Assembly: GCF_002846555.1 (NCBI RefSeq)
Contig: NZ_PJMS01000001.1
Coordinates: 3,286,001-3,350,000 of the forward strand
Direction: 5' to 3'
Length of the DNA: 64,000 bases
Source of the DNA: Aquimarina sp. MAR_2010_214
Lineage (GTDB): Bacteria > Bacteroidota > Bacteroidia > Flavobacteriales > Flavobacteriaceae
Part shown: piece after piece, positions 47,032 to 54,410 of the stretch
How positions within the stretch are numbered: position 1 is the first letter of the stretch
Layout: each line of letters opens with the position of its first letter
Position numbers and translations under genes: made by a program
Notes under the pieces: model-generated
Database searches by the model: none
Told to the model about the DNA's origin: nothing
What the model saw: the letters and a program-made list of their open reading frames with translations, nothing else

Positions 47032-47358
47032 CTATTCGCTTGATTCACGATGAGGTAATTCACCGGAAGCAATAAGTTTATCGAATGCGAGTAAACCCAT
47101 TTCGTGTGTTTCTTTTATGGCTTTTTCAGTTCCTCTTCCTTGCACTTGGTAGAGCTTGATTGAGGGGTCTTGAAAGATTACAAATGTGGTTCCGAACTCT
47201 GTTTTTTGACAGGCTTGTGCCATACACACTAAACCTTTTTTATCCCATTTATATGTGCTGATTTCCCAGTCATAACCATTAATGTTTTTAACCATTGTTT
47301 CAGCTTTCCATTTTCCATTTAGATTTTTTTGTACTGTTGTTTGATATGTATTGGTCAT
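47032..47358 (-). CDS. Hypothetical protein, family shared with module B
   Basis: 108 residues. Pattern WKAETMVKNINGYDWEISTY, then VIFQDPSIKLYQ and a helical end (KAIKETHEMGLLAFDKLIAS). The 55491 product (WKAKTIVKNILGYDWNIST, IIFQDPSIRLYQ) is a close paralogue and the 54921 product a distant one. SD GGAGTAAG precedes the start. Function unknown. Confidence 0.65.
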   Translation of the reverse strand: MTNTYQTTVQKNLNGKWKAETMVKNINGYDWEISTYKWDKKGLVCMAQACQKTEFGTTFVIFQDPSIKLYQVQGRGTEKAIKETHEMGLLAFDKLIASGELPHRESSE

Positions 47359-47419
47359 GTCGTCTTACTCCATAAAATGTTGCGTTGAGGTGGTTTTAAA
47401 ATAGAATTGGTGTTTTGCT

Positions 47420-47908
47420 TTATTGGCTCAATCTGTTGCGATAGTTAGCCTTGGGGGTAGCAGAGCCATATTTAGCTCTAATTTCTTCCATAGAGGATTT
47501 CCCACGGCTTCGGCTTTTCCAATTTTCAGGGCGGAAGTGCCAAGCTTTCTTTTTGGAAGCATATTTGAATCCATTTTCTTTCAGGGTGGCTTTATGCTTG
47601 AATGTATCCCCTGTTACCCAAACCCACGCGCCACATATTTCAATTTTGATTCCGATAATGGAAATAATAGACATGAGTGCTGCGTTAAGAGCTTCGGGAT
47701 ATAAATCGCCACCTTGTTCTGCTTCGATGACTCCTTCAAAATCCTTTAGAACTTCAAAAGCTGAATTAACGACTTTCATCATTTCTTCACCTGCGGGATT
47801 TACATCTGGATGATATTTTTTCGCTGCTTCGTGGAATGCTTTTTTTACTTTTTGCGGTGTTATATTGCCATTAATCCTTAGTATGCTGGCTGCATCTGAA
47901 ATTTGCAT
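47420..47908 (-). CDS. J-domain protein, module A copy
   Basis: 162 residues. The N-terminal J-domain has HPD at 33-35 (KKYHPDVNPAGEE). A C-terminal domain follows with EICGAWVWVTGDT, KKKAWHFRPE and RSRGKSSMEEIRAKYGS. It is about half identical to the product at 56660-57160. The J-domain should recruit an Hsp70. The W-rich tail is shared only by these two here. SD AAAGGAGTAAG lies before the ATG. Confidence 0.85.
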   Translation of the reverse strand: MQISDAASILRINGNITPQKVKKAFHEAAKKYHPDVNPAGEEMMKVVNSAFEVLKDFEGVIEAEQGGDLYPEALNAALMSIISIIGIKIEICGAWVWVTGDTFKHKATLKENGFKYASKKKAWHFRPENWKSRSRGKSSMEEIRAKYGSATPKANYRNRLSQ

Positions 47909-47934
47909 GTTGTCTTACTCCTTTATGGTAATTA

Positions 47935-47960
47935 AGCAAGGGAGCACCAACCCCCTTGCT
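47935..47960. repeat. Intercistronic 8-bp hairpin between ssb and J-domain gene
   Basis: AGCAAGGG and CCCTTGCT pair around loop AGCACCAACC. It lies between the SSB stop and the J-domain start on the minus strand. No T-tract follows, so it may tune relative expression rather than terminate. Confidence 0.45.
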
Positions 47961-47974
47961 ATTGAATGGGTTGA

Positions 47975-48340
47975 TTATGTTTTTGTTACTGATTCAGATT
48001 TTGGGGTAATGCTTAGAATAGTTTCAGCATTCACATAGGTGTTGTAGTAGATCTTCCCGTCCTGTCCGGTGGATTTCTCATTACCGACTAGATCACCTAT
48101 TAACTGAATACGATCCCCTTTCTTGAGGTCTTTAGTAGCAACGCCCACTTCTCCCCAACAGCATATATCGACAAACGATACTTTGCTGACAGGCTGACCA
48201 TTTGCATTGATAACGGTCTTATTGATAGCGATAGTAAACTTGCTTAACTGGTTGCCATTCTGGATAGTAATGGGTTCAACATCTTTGGTAACATTCCCTT
48301 TTAGTTGTACAAAATTGTTAGTGTTAGTTACGATATTCAT
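47975..48340 (-). CDS. ssb: Single-stranded DNA-binding protein
   Basis: 121 residues, OB-fold SSB pattern: FVQLKGNVTKDVEPI, SKFTIAINK, VSFVDICCWGEVG and KKGDRIQLIGDLVGNE. The usual long acidic tail is reduced, with no terminal DDIPF, as in some mobile-element SSBs. It protects transferred single strands. First gene of module A; SD GGAGTAAG precedes the start and a long structured leader lies upstream. Confidence 0.85.
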   Translation of the reverse strand: MNIVTNTNNFVQLKGNVTKDVEPITIQNGNQLSKFTIAINKTVINANGQPVSKVSFVDICCWGEVGVATKDLKKGDRIQLIGDLVGNEKSTGQDGKIYYNTYVNAETILSITPKSESVTKT

Positions 48341-48568
48341 AGTTCTTACTCCGTTTGTTTAATTAAGTTTCGATTGCACGCGCGTGCAATCTTGCCCTTT
48401 GGCTGAAAACGGGGGAGGTAAACGGAAAGATAAATCGATAAGATGGTGCGGCTCGCAGGGCTTCAGCCCGAGAACACGGTCTTGTCTATTTATCTTGGAG
48501 TGCGCCAGGGGATGTCACCCCTTAGCATCAAACAACAACTAGCCTTATTTGCACAACTCGTCTTGGTG
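48341..48568. other. Long structured leader upstream of ssb
   Basis: Contains the 20-bp palindrome at 48372-48391, a 9-bp stem AAGATAAAT/ATTTATCTT (48427-48496) enclosing CTC..GGGCT/AGCCC..GAG (48452-48472), and AGGGG/CCCCT (48507-48522). The nested layout implies a folded RNA in the ssb 5' leader. No open frame with support. Confidence 0.5.
48372..48391. repeat. 20-bp perfect palindrome upstream of ssb
   Basis: GATTGCACGCGCGTGCAATC is a perfect palindrome 31 bp upstream of the ssb start codon. Its place fits an operator bound by a dimeric repressor controlling module A. Another 20-bp palindrome, of different sequence, lies at 43466. Confidence 0.55.
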
Positions 48569-48674
48569 ATCGTTACCCTATGGGACGAAACGCATCTATG
48601 ATGTGGTTCGGTGAGCTTGGCATTGCAAATGCCTAGTGAATAGAGAATGGTCGGTATTCTTCATACCGATGTGC
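48569..48674 (+). ncRNA. Structured element family A, copy 2
   Basis: Shares the linker blocks of copy 1 (43501-43623). Its hairpins are GCATC/GATGT (48592-48604), GGCATT/AATGCC (48619-48633) and CGGTAT/ATACCG (48652-48668), different in sequence from copy 1 but at the same places. It ends about 70 nt before the start chosen for the next plus-strand gene, so it may be that gene's leader. Copy 1 has no gene right after it, which argues for a free-standing RNA or DNA site. Confidence 0.6.
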
Positions 48675-48745
48675 CTGTACCCAATTGATACAATCCCATA
48701 TAGATGATAGTAATAACCCATATCGAGTTCACTAGAGTACCATCA

Positions 48746-49015
48746 ATGAAACATCACATAGCAGATATGTCCACACTACCCATAATGAAACAATGCTGTA
48801 CCACCTGTCCGTTTAAGCAAGATGCGAATGGTCATTGGCAAAACCCAACACTCGCCTCAGAAGTAATGACCAGAACCTTGTTCCAAGCACAACAGATCTG
48901 TCACGGTACAGAGGGTAACAATCGTGAACCTAGAAATAGATGCAAAGGCGCCTATGACCAAAACTATGTCATCTATGAACGAATAGGACTGGAACCAGAG
49001 AAACACCTAGAATAA
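48746..49015 (+). CDS. Small Cys-rich protein, DUF6283-like
   Basis: 89 residues from the ATG at 48746; an upstream ATG at 48704 adds 14 residues. Conserved-looking cysteines: QCCTTCPFK, then QICHGTEG and NRCKGAYDQNY. This CxxCPF...CHGT...C(K/R)GA arrangement recalls DUF6283 proteins of phages and mobile elements, probably metal-binding. It lies 10 bp before the next gene. Confidence 0.6.
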   Translation: MKHHIADMSTLPIMKQCCTTCPFKQDANGHWQNPTLASEVMTRTLFQAQQICHGTEGNNREPRNRCKGAYDQNYVIYERIGLEPEKHLE

Positions 49016-49025
49016 GGATACTGTT

Positions 49026-49529
49026 ATGAGTAACACCCTCCATCACCACGAAAAGATATCCCAAGAGTACGGAGAGCTTAGTGCGCTTATTGATTTGGTT
49101 GAGCTGCCCCCTAACGCAGTGTCGGCAGCAACAGCTTATGGAGAAGTCGCTTATTCAGTACACAGCGGAAGAAATAGCGATTTCGGAGTAATATCCTCAC
49201 CAAGAGGCAACGTAGGCGACACGATAGACCTAGACGGTGTGAAGCGGAAAATAACCAGCGTGGATGTGATGCGGGTGCAAGATGTGGATGAGGGGATGAC
49301 TAAATCTAATGGTAGTTATAAAGGAAGATGCCCTTGCTCAAATATGCAGAGAAAACCTAAAGACCCAATGAATGCCGTATTTAAGCAGACTTGGTGCCAT
49401 ATTCATGGTTATGAATTTACTCACTTCTGGCAAGAAACTCACGGCAACTACGACGATAACCCCTACGTGTTCGTCTATGGACTCAATAAGCACACCCAGA
49501 ATGAAATTCCTCTAAAGAAGGCAAAATAA
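49026..49529 (+). CDS. ASCH-like domain protein of phage/ICE type
   Basis: 167 residues. VGDTIDLDGVKRKITSVDVM, then a late FWQETHGNYDDNPYVFVYGL resemble the beta-barrel of ASCH-type phage proteins, whose usual ending is W..NPWVWV. A Cys pair (GRCPCSNM) and CHIHGYEF are inserted between. ASCH domains bind RNA or modified nucleotides in some families. Weak homology, no direct functional evidence. Confidence 0.5.
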   Translation: MSNTLHHHEKISQEYGELSALIDLVELPPNAVSAATAYGEVAYSVHSGRNSDFGVISSPRGNVGDTIDLDGVKRKITSVDVMRVQDVDEGMTKSNGSYKGRCPCSNMQRKPKDPMNAVFKQTWCHIHGYEFTHFWQETHGNYDDNPYVFVYGLNKHTQNEIPLKKAK

Positions 49530-49568
49530 CATTAGTCTTGAATAAGCAGCCAAGATAACCAGCACCCT

Positions 49569-49645
49569 CACCTGATGGATAACTCAGCGCTACGACTTAT
49601 GAAAGGTCTCCGCGCCAAGTTACCCACAGGTCAGCATCATCACAT
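49569..49645. other. Long interrupted stem-loop
   Basis: In order, ACCTG, (G)GATAACT, GCGC ... GCGC, AGTTACC and CAGGT pair as nested stems with symmetrical CA/CA interruptions; the loop holds GAC/GTC. A folded RNA or a cruciform is likely. It is 168 bp upstream of the pentapeptide-repeat gene. It shares AGCACCCTCACCT with the hairpin at 44950. Confidence 0.45.
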
Positions 49646-49812
49646 CTAGAATCGACTTAGGTAAGGGGTTGGCAAGAAGAAAAAGAAGTGTGCGGATCGC
49701 CTGTGCCAAATAGTGGCATCCTATCAGCGGCATAATTCTGTAAACTTCGTATCTTTAACATACTTACCCCACTCAAACATCACGAAATATTCACACATAA
49801 ACCATCACGCTT

Positions 49813-51240
49813 ATGAAGACTGATGAAGGGCTACAATATTTTCTAAGCAATAAAACCATTACTGATTATGAATATGCGGAATTGGTAAAGCACTATTTCA
49901 AAGCCGATAAAACTGATTGGTATAAACAAAACGGCACAGAGAAACAATGGGATGAGGTAAAGGTCAAGCAATTCTGGAAACTTATCCGGATGCATTCCAT
50001 GCCGAGGGGCAAAGAGAAGGAGCTATATGATTTTAAAGGCTTCGTGTTTCCTGAATTTGTTATTAATGAAAAATCAATAGAAAACTTTTGGAAATCAGAA
50101 GAAGAAAAACAGTTTGAATTTGAAGTATCTTTTTGGTGCGCCGCTTTTTTAGGAATAGTAAATTTCTCGAAAGTGGTTTTCCTTAAAAAAATCGAATTAA
50201 ATCAAACAAATTTTTTTGATTCTGTTGTATTTAGCGAGGTATGTTTTAAAGAAGAAGCCAATTTTGTATTTGCACATTTTTTATGTGAAAAAAAGAAATT
50301 TGGTCGTTCTTGCAACAGACGAAAGGTTGAATTTACAAATGTAGTGTTTTTCAGAGAGGCACTTTTTTTAACTACTAAATTTTATGTAAAAACTTATTTT
50401 TCCATGATTGAATTTAAGGGATACACAGGATTCCAAGACGCAGAATTCCATGATGAAGTCATTTTTGGGATGTCTAATTTTAGTGGGAAAGCCGAATTTA
50501 ATAAAACTAAATATGTAAAGAAAACTACTTTTTCAGAGATAAAGTTTCAAGGAATGATATTATTTCAAGCCTTAAATTTTATTTACAATAAGAATGACAA
50601 GGAGATAATTCCATTGATGAGCTTTGAAAGCTCTCCATTTGCAAATAATGTGACATTTAGACAAGTAAATCTGACTACCACTTATTTTTACGAATCAGAC
50701 ATTGCGGAAGCACGTTTCAAAGAATGCTCTTGGAATGAAACATATGGCAGACTTGTTTTGGCAAATGAAACTCTCCAGACAGGAGATTTGAATTACTTCA
50801 AGATGTTGGAAGAACTCTATCGTCAACTCAAAAAAAACTTCGATAGCAACAAAGATTGGGAGCTTTCGGGTAAAGCCTATGTTAGCGAAATGGAAATGCG
50901 CAAACATAGGCTCTTTAATGAAAAGCAATATTTCAGTTGGTTCATCTATTGGTTCTATGGTTTTTTTGGAGGTTATACTCAAAACTTCAAAAGACCTATA
51001 ATGAGTCTCCTTGGACTTATAGGATTATTCTCATTCATGTATTATTTTATTGATCATAGCTGGCAATGGGCTATACAACGTGGCATCTATGGTGCATTAC
51101 CCAAACTAATCACCATAGACATACCTGAAGATTGCAATTTTGAAGGGTACTGGCTTATAGCGTCAAACATAGAAACCCTACTAGGTAGTACATTTCTGGT
51201 GTTCTTTATTCTGGCACTCAGAAAACGATTCAAGCAGTAA
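49813..51240 (+). CDS. Pentapeptide-repeat protein with C-terminal membrane segments
   Basis: 475 residues. Residues about 80-300 follow a five-residue rhythm with F at the central place (IVNFSKVVFLKK, EFNKTKYVKKTTFSEIKF), typical of right-handed pentapeptide-repeat helices. A linker (residues 300-370) leads to two hydrophobic segments (LLGLIGLFSFMYYFID and STFLVFFILALRK) with a short loop between, similar to pentapeptide-ion-channel proteins. It could be a membrane effector or signalling protein. No signal peptide. Confidence 0.65.
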   Translation: MKTDEGLQYFLSNKTITDYEYAELVKHYFKADKTDWYKQNGTEKQWDEVKVKQFWKLIRMHSMPRGKEKELYDFKGFVFPEFVINEKSIENFWKSEEEKQFEFEVSFWCAAFLGIVNFSKVVFLKKIELNQTNFFDSVVFSEVCFKEEANFVFAHFLCEKKKFGRSCNRRKVEFTNVVFFREALFLTTKFYVKTYFSMIEFKGYTGFQDAEFHDEVIFGMSNFSGKAEFNKTKYVKKTTFSEIKFQGMILFQALNFIYNKNDKEIIPLMSFESSPFANNVTFRQVNLTTTYFYESDIAEARFKECSWNETYGRLVLANETLQTGDLNYFKMLEELYRQLKKNFDSNKDWELSGKAYVSEMEMRKHRLFNEKQYFSWFIYWFYGFFGGYTQNFKRPIMSLLGLIGLFSFMYYFIDHSWQWAIQRGIYGALPKLITIDIPEDCNFEGYWLIASNIETLLGSTFLVFFILALRKRFKQ

Positions 51241-51300
51241 AAAGGAGTTTAATATCATTAGATCAAGACTCAGGTGTGGTAAGCTTGGTAAGAAAAACGC

Positions 51301-51918
51301 CTAGTAATAACTGCCTAAGGTTTCCGTCAATTTTAAGGGCGAAAAATACCTGCCATCATAACCATTTGAAGCGTGATAAAGATAGCCGTAATATTGTAGT
51401 CGCTCTATAAGCTTTCTTTCATGTCTTTTAAACTCTGCTTTTTGAGCGTTTTTAACGGTTTTATATTTCTGATCTCGTTTCTTTCGTTCTTCTTTTTTTT
51501 CACTTCCTCGTCCTGCACCAACTTTCCCGAGATTGTGAAAAACGTCATCTCCTTGACCTATAAAGCTGTATAAGAACTTCATTTTATTGTATTTTGCTTC
51601 CAATTGACCACTGACTTTTTTCCACTCTTGTTTAGTATAATGAAGTGATATTCGCGAAGTAATGGGATAATTTTTAAATGAAAATGACTTGGATTTAGCG
51701 GGATTCAGATAGATGATTTTGGATGGTTTATGACTGAAAACAATGCCTAACCGTGTGCCTGAGCTGTTAAATACTTCAAATTGTTTTTTGTTCTTTACCT
51801 TAACTTCGATGTATTTACCTACTCTTACTGCCTTTTGTGAGTGAATGGTGGAAAAAGTGAAGATTGCTATGCATAGCACTAGCAAATGGCGACTCGCCGA
51901 CCCCTTTAATAGTAACAT
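51301..51918 (-). CDS. Exported protein of divergent cassette 2
   Basis: 205 residues with a signal peptide ending IHSQ (about residue 28). A beta-rich part follows (KYIEVKVKNKKQFEV), then a charged helical part (EKKEERKKRDQKYKTVKNAQ). Its first 50 mature residues resemble the exported product at 9698-11122, which is the same member of cassette 1. It is divergent from the acidic-protein gene at 52072. Confidence 0.6.
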   Translation of the reverse strand: MLLLKGSASRHLLVLCIAIFTFSTIHSQKAVRVGKYIEVKVKNKKQFEVFNSSGTRLGIVFSHKPSKIIYLNPAKSKSFSFKNYPITSRISLHYTKQEWKKVSGQLEAKYNKMKFLYSFIGQGDDVFHNLGKVGAGRGSEKKEERKKRDQKYKTVKNAQKAEFKRHERKLIERLQYYGYLYHASNGYDGRYFSPLKLTETLGSYY

Positions 51919-52000
51919 AATGTAAAGTGTTTTTGATTGTTATTAAGCGGGGTAATTGGCTCTAAATTAACGTTTTATCCATAGATAAGTAATAATTCTT

Positions 52001-52035
52001 TTGTTAATCAATTGTTAACTTTTTGATTGTAAGAT
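52001..52035 (+). promoter_or_regulatory. Conserved upstream motif of divergent cassette, copy 2
   Basis: TTGTTAATCAATTGTTAACT, then TTTTGATTGTAAGAT, corresponds to the motif upstream of the paralogous gene at 9577-9612 (read on the minus strand there). It lies 37 bp before the acidic-protein start. Confidence 0.55.
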
Positions 52036-52071
52036 GATTAAATAGGATACAATTTTAGGCAAGGCAAAATC

Positions 52072-52668
52072 ATGCTAGACGAAAATATAAAACAACAGGC
52101 ACTCGAAATTGCTAGTGGAGCCATAACGAATGAAGATCCTCCTCCTCATGAAGATACAGAAGAACCTTTAAAAGATTGGGAAGTGCTTCGAAAGAACGCC
52201 AAGGATAAACTATCTCAAGGAACAGATACATTAGAAGATAATGAAAAGAAATATGATGGTGTCTTATTTATTGTTTACACAGATGAATCCGGAGAAATTA
52301 AAGAAACTGCAATCGTCGATTATTATTATTTTGATGAAAATGGCAACCATGTAAGCAAGATGAACGAATTTGGCTATGATCGACTCCCAAAAGACGTGCA
52401 AGAAGCCTTTGGCGCAAAAGAAGATGTGGTTGGAAATTGGATAACATGGAACGAGAGCCAAGGCCAGCTATATGATGCTTTTATAGATTATCATCGTGAT
52501 GATTCTCACGGTTATGATACATGGGAAGAATACCGTGATACCAAGTTAGGTAAGGAAGAAGTGGTGGAAAAAGTCACAATTGAACCTGCCGAGCATGTAG
52601 GTGAAAATGCTCCACCTAGAGAAACTCCTACTGTCGAACAGGGTGAAACACTTATTCTCAAGAAGTAA
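52072..52668 (+). CDS. Acidic cytosolic protein of divergent cassette 2
   Basis: 198 residues, strongly acidic. Shares FDENG, GYDRLP, VVGNW, GYDTWEEYRDTKLGK, VTIE and PRETP with the product at 8701-9543, but lacks part of the N-terminal region of that protein. A terminator hairpin follows 6 bp after the stop. Function unknown; see the finding on duplicated cassettes. Confidence 0.7.
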   Translation: MLDENIKQQALEIASGAITNEDPPPHEDTEEPLKDWEVLRKNAKDKLSQGTDTLEDNEKKYDGVLFIVYTDESGEIKETAIVDYYYFDENGNHVSKMNEFGYDRLPKDVQEAFGAKEDVVGNWITWNESQGQLYDAFIDYHRDDSHGYDTWEEYRDTKLGKEEVVEKVTIEPAEHVGENAPPRETPTVEQGETLILKK

Positions 52669-52673
52669 TAAAA

Positions 52674-52706
52674 AAAGGCGAGCTGAACTATCAACTCGCC
52701 TTTATC
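52674..52706 (+). terminator. Terminator after the acidic-protein gene
   Basis: AAAGGCGAG and CTCGCCTTT are perfect complements, followed by TATCATTT. It lies 6 bp after the stop of the plus-strand gene, so it should be its intrinsic terminator, and is A/T-flanked on both sides. Confidence 0.7.
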
Positions 52707-52728
52707 ATTTCACCCGATTATTTCCCTA

Positions 52729-52773
52729 CTCATTAAACTGCATGATCTCTGGACAATAACTCTGTCTCAATCA
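52729..52773 (-). pseudogene. 3' remnant of a second ParB-like gene
   Basis: The minus strand encodes LRQSYCPEIMQFNE and stop, close to the end of the ParB at 44972 (LKHAYCPKLMQFEHQAEA). Stops close the frame just upstream. A duplicate of module A's ParB was therefore once here, next to module B. Confidence 0.5.
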
Positions 52774-52917
52774 CTATGATCAAGATCGTTTCGATTCTTA
52801 TTCTGATTTTATCAAGGTTGATACTATCGATGAAAATATCAACACCGCCATTTGCTTAACGACACTTTCTAATGTTGAAAGAATGCGTAAAATCAAACAT
52901 TTTACTGCAAACGAATA
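52759..52917 (+). pseudogene. Possible 3' remnant of an unknown gene
   Basis: The plus strand is open for about 52 codons to a stop at 52917, encoding a plausible protein end (QDRFDSYSDFIKVDTIDENI, then NVERMRKIKHFTANE). There is no start codon context, so it is probably the tail of a deleted gene. Low certainty. Confidence 0.3.
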
Positions 52918-52976
52918 GGTGTAGGGGCAATTAGTCCCTTCACCTCAATGATCAACTCTCTGCAGATGCAGAGAGT
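52917..52976. repeat. AGGTGA-type hairpin 3 and a following 10-bp hairpin
   Basis: AGGTGTAGGG and CCCTTCACCT (52917-52944) pair with one mismatch, then ACTCTCTGCA/TGCAGAGAGT (52955-52976) forms a perfect hairpin with loop GA, followed by GTTGTTT. The second looks like a terminator. The remaining DNA to 53104 shows no gene. Confidence 0.5.
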
Positions 52977-53104
52977 GTTGTTTCAGCATCTTCTCAAAAA
53001 AATTAGACCAGATAAACCCATATCCATTCATATAGGTTCAGCCCACTGTTTAACGGTGTTTTTGGCATATTCTGTGATATGGATTATGTGTAAAACAACG
53101 ATAT

Positions 53105-53710
53105 ATGAAGCAGATAATCACTAAGGAATGGTTTGGTATTTTGGCACTGACCATTATCTTAATTCCGCAAGTAGCACATACGGTGTATGTATTCTCTGAA
53201 AACAGCCAGTATGATAACCCCTGGTTCGCATGGTTCTATGCAGCGGGTGTGGATTTAGCGATATTGATATTTACTGTGAGAGGCTGGAAGAAAACCGCCT
53301 TTATCTATTTACTCGGAACCATAGCCCATAATGTCGTATATCAGTTCTATCCGGAGAGTGTTTATAGCTCGATACTGATTGCAATCATGTTATCGGGGAC
53401 GATATTCTCATTCAGTCATTTATTCTATGCGGACAAGCCAAAAGACGAATCACAGGAAGAAAAACTGGATGTATTTACGCAACTTCAGGAACATCATATT
53501 GAGTTGGAGCTGAAGCCTTATAGATGTCCTGAGTGCCAGAAGTCATTTGCAAACACCAAACAACTTAATGGTCATATCAGTGGTCACAAACAAACACAGC
53601 AATGGAATGATGAGTTATATGGCGATTGGGAAGAACAAAATGATGTCAGAAGTTTGTTATTACAACAATTACATCTGACACCATTAAATGGGCAGTCTGA
53701 TTTATTCTAA
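53105..53710 (+). CDS. Membrane protein with a classical C2H2 zinc finger
   Basis: 201 residues. Four hydrophobic segments span residues about 10-115. The cytosolic tail holds YRCPECQKSF and TKQLNGHISGHK, exactly Cys-x2-Cys-x12-His-x3-His with the Phe and Leu core positions, i.e. a classical eukaryote-type C2H2 finger (residues about 140-160). In bacteria such fingers are mostly known from Ros/MucR-type regulators. Fusion to a polytopic membrane protein is unusual. It could tether DNA or a protein partner to the membrane. Confidence 0.7.
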   Translation: MKQIITKEWFGILALTIILIPQVAHTVYVFSENSQYDNPWFAWFYAAGVDLAILIFTVRGWKKTAFIYLLGTIAHNVVYQFYPESVYSSILIAIMLSGTIFSFSHLFYADKPKDESQEEKLDVFTQLQEHHIELELKPYRCPECQKSFANTKQLNGHISGHKQTQQWNDELYGDWEEQNDVRSLLLQQLHLTPLNGQSDLF

Positions 53711-54066
53711 ATGGAGGAACTGCCAAGAATCATTGTGGTTATAATTGCCAAAATGAATGACAAAAACTGGATTAACATTGGTCCACGAATATTCTTTGCA
53801 TATACATCAAGTTTATCATTTGCTATTTTTTGTAACGAGCCGCTTAGTGCACCTAAGGCAAAAACGCCAAAGATAATTGCTAAAAGATACAATATCCATC
53901 CTGTGATTATAAGCGTCCTCTGAAAATCATTTACTGAACATACTGTAATAATTTTTTCTGTAAATGTAATAGTCAGTACTAAAATAGCACTCGATATGGT
54001 GATCAACTGTTTTACTTGACTTGCAGCAAATTCAAAGGCTTTTTCAACTTTTTTTTTCATATCCAT
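53707..54066 (-). CDS. Small membrane protein with three hydrophobic segments
   Basis: 119 residues. Hydrophobic stretches near residues 20-38, 50-75 and 95-113 (ITISSAILVLTITFTE, IITGWILYLLAIIFGVFALG, FLSFILAIITTMIL). It forms a pair with the gene 4 bp upstream and ends against the convergent zinc-finger gene. Function unknown; such pairs often act in defence or signalling, but no motif shows this. Confidence 0.55.
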   Translation of the reverse strand: MDMKKKVEKAFEFAASQVKQLITISSAILVLTITFTEKIITVCSVNDFQRTLIITGWILYLLAIIFGVFALGALSGSLQKIANDKLDVYAKNIRGPMLIQFLSFILAIITTMILGSSSI

Positions 54067-54070
54067 AGTA

Positions 54071-54382
54071 CTAGCAAATTGGTAAATTTGGGCATAAGAC
54101 TCTTTTAACTTCTTTAAATAATTCCAAACTTATTTGTGGGCTCTGGTTATTTTCCACTAGGTGTTTTAGTGCTAAAATGTGAGTAAAGAGTTCAGTGTTT
54201 TTAGCGGTCATAGAAAGCCAGTTTGGGGTTTCCAAAACTTCACTGTCCTGAGCATTCAGAGTATCTTCGATATTACTCTTAAATAAATCATGTGCCTCTT
54301 TGGACAACTTTAATCTATAGTCATCCGATGATAATATCTCCTTAGCTATAGATAAATAAAATTTAGTCAGATGTTCTCTCAT
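54071..54382 (-). CDS. Small helical protein
   Basis: 103 residues, helical and soluble (KEILSSDDYRLKLSKEAHDL, ELFTHILALKHLVEN). First gene of a two-gene minus-strand unit with the membrane protein downstream. No family recognised. Confidence 0.5.
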   Translation of the reverse strand: MREHLTKFYLSIAKEILSSDDYRLKLSKEAHDLFKSNIEDTLNAQDSEVLETPNWLSMTAKNTELFTHILALKHLVENNQSPQISLELFKEVKRVLCPNLPIC

Positions 54383-54410
54383 AAGTGATGTATTTGTGTG
54401 TTAAACATAA

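Noticed and set aside
52773..52860. Small hydrophobic peptide frame (MIKIVSILILILS...)
   Set aside because: It overlaps a better supported gene-tail frame on the same strand; hydrophobicity alone in AT-rich DNA is weak evidence.
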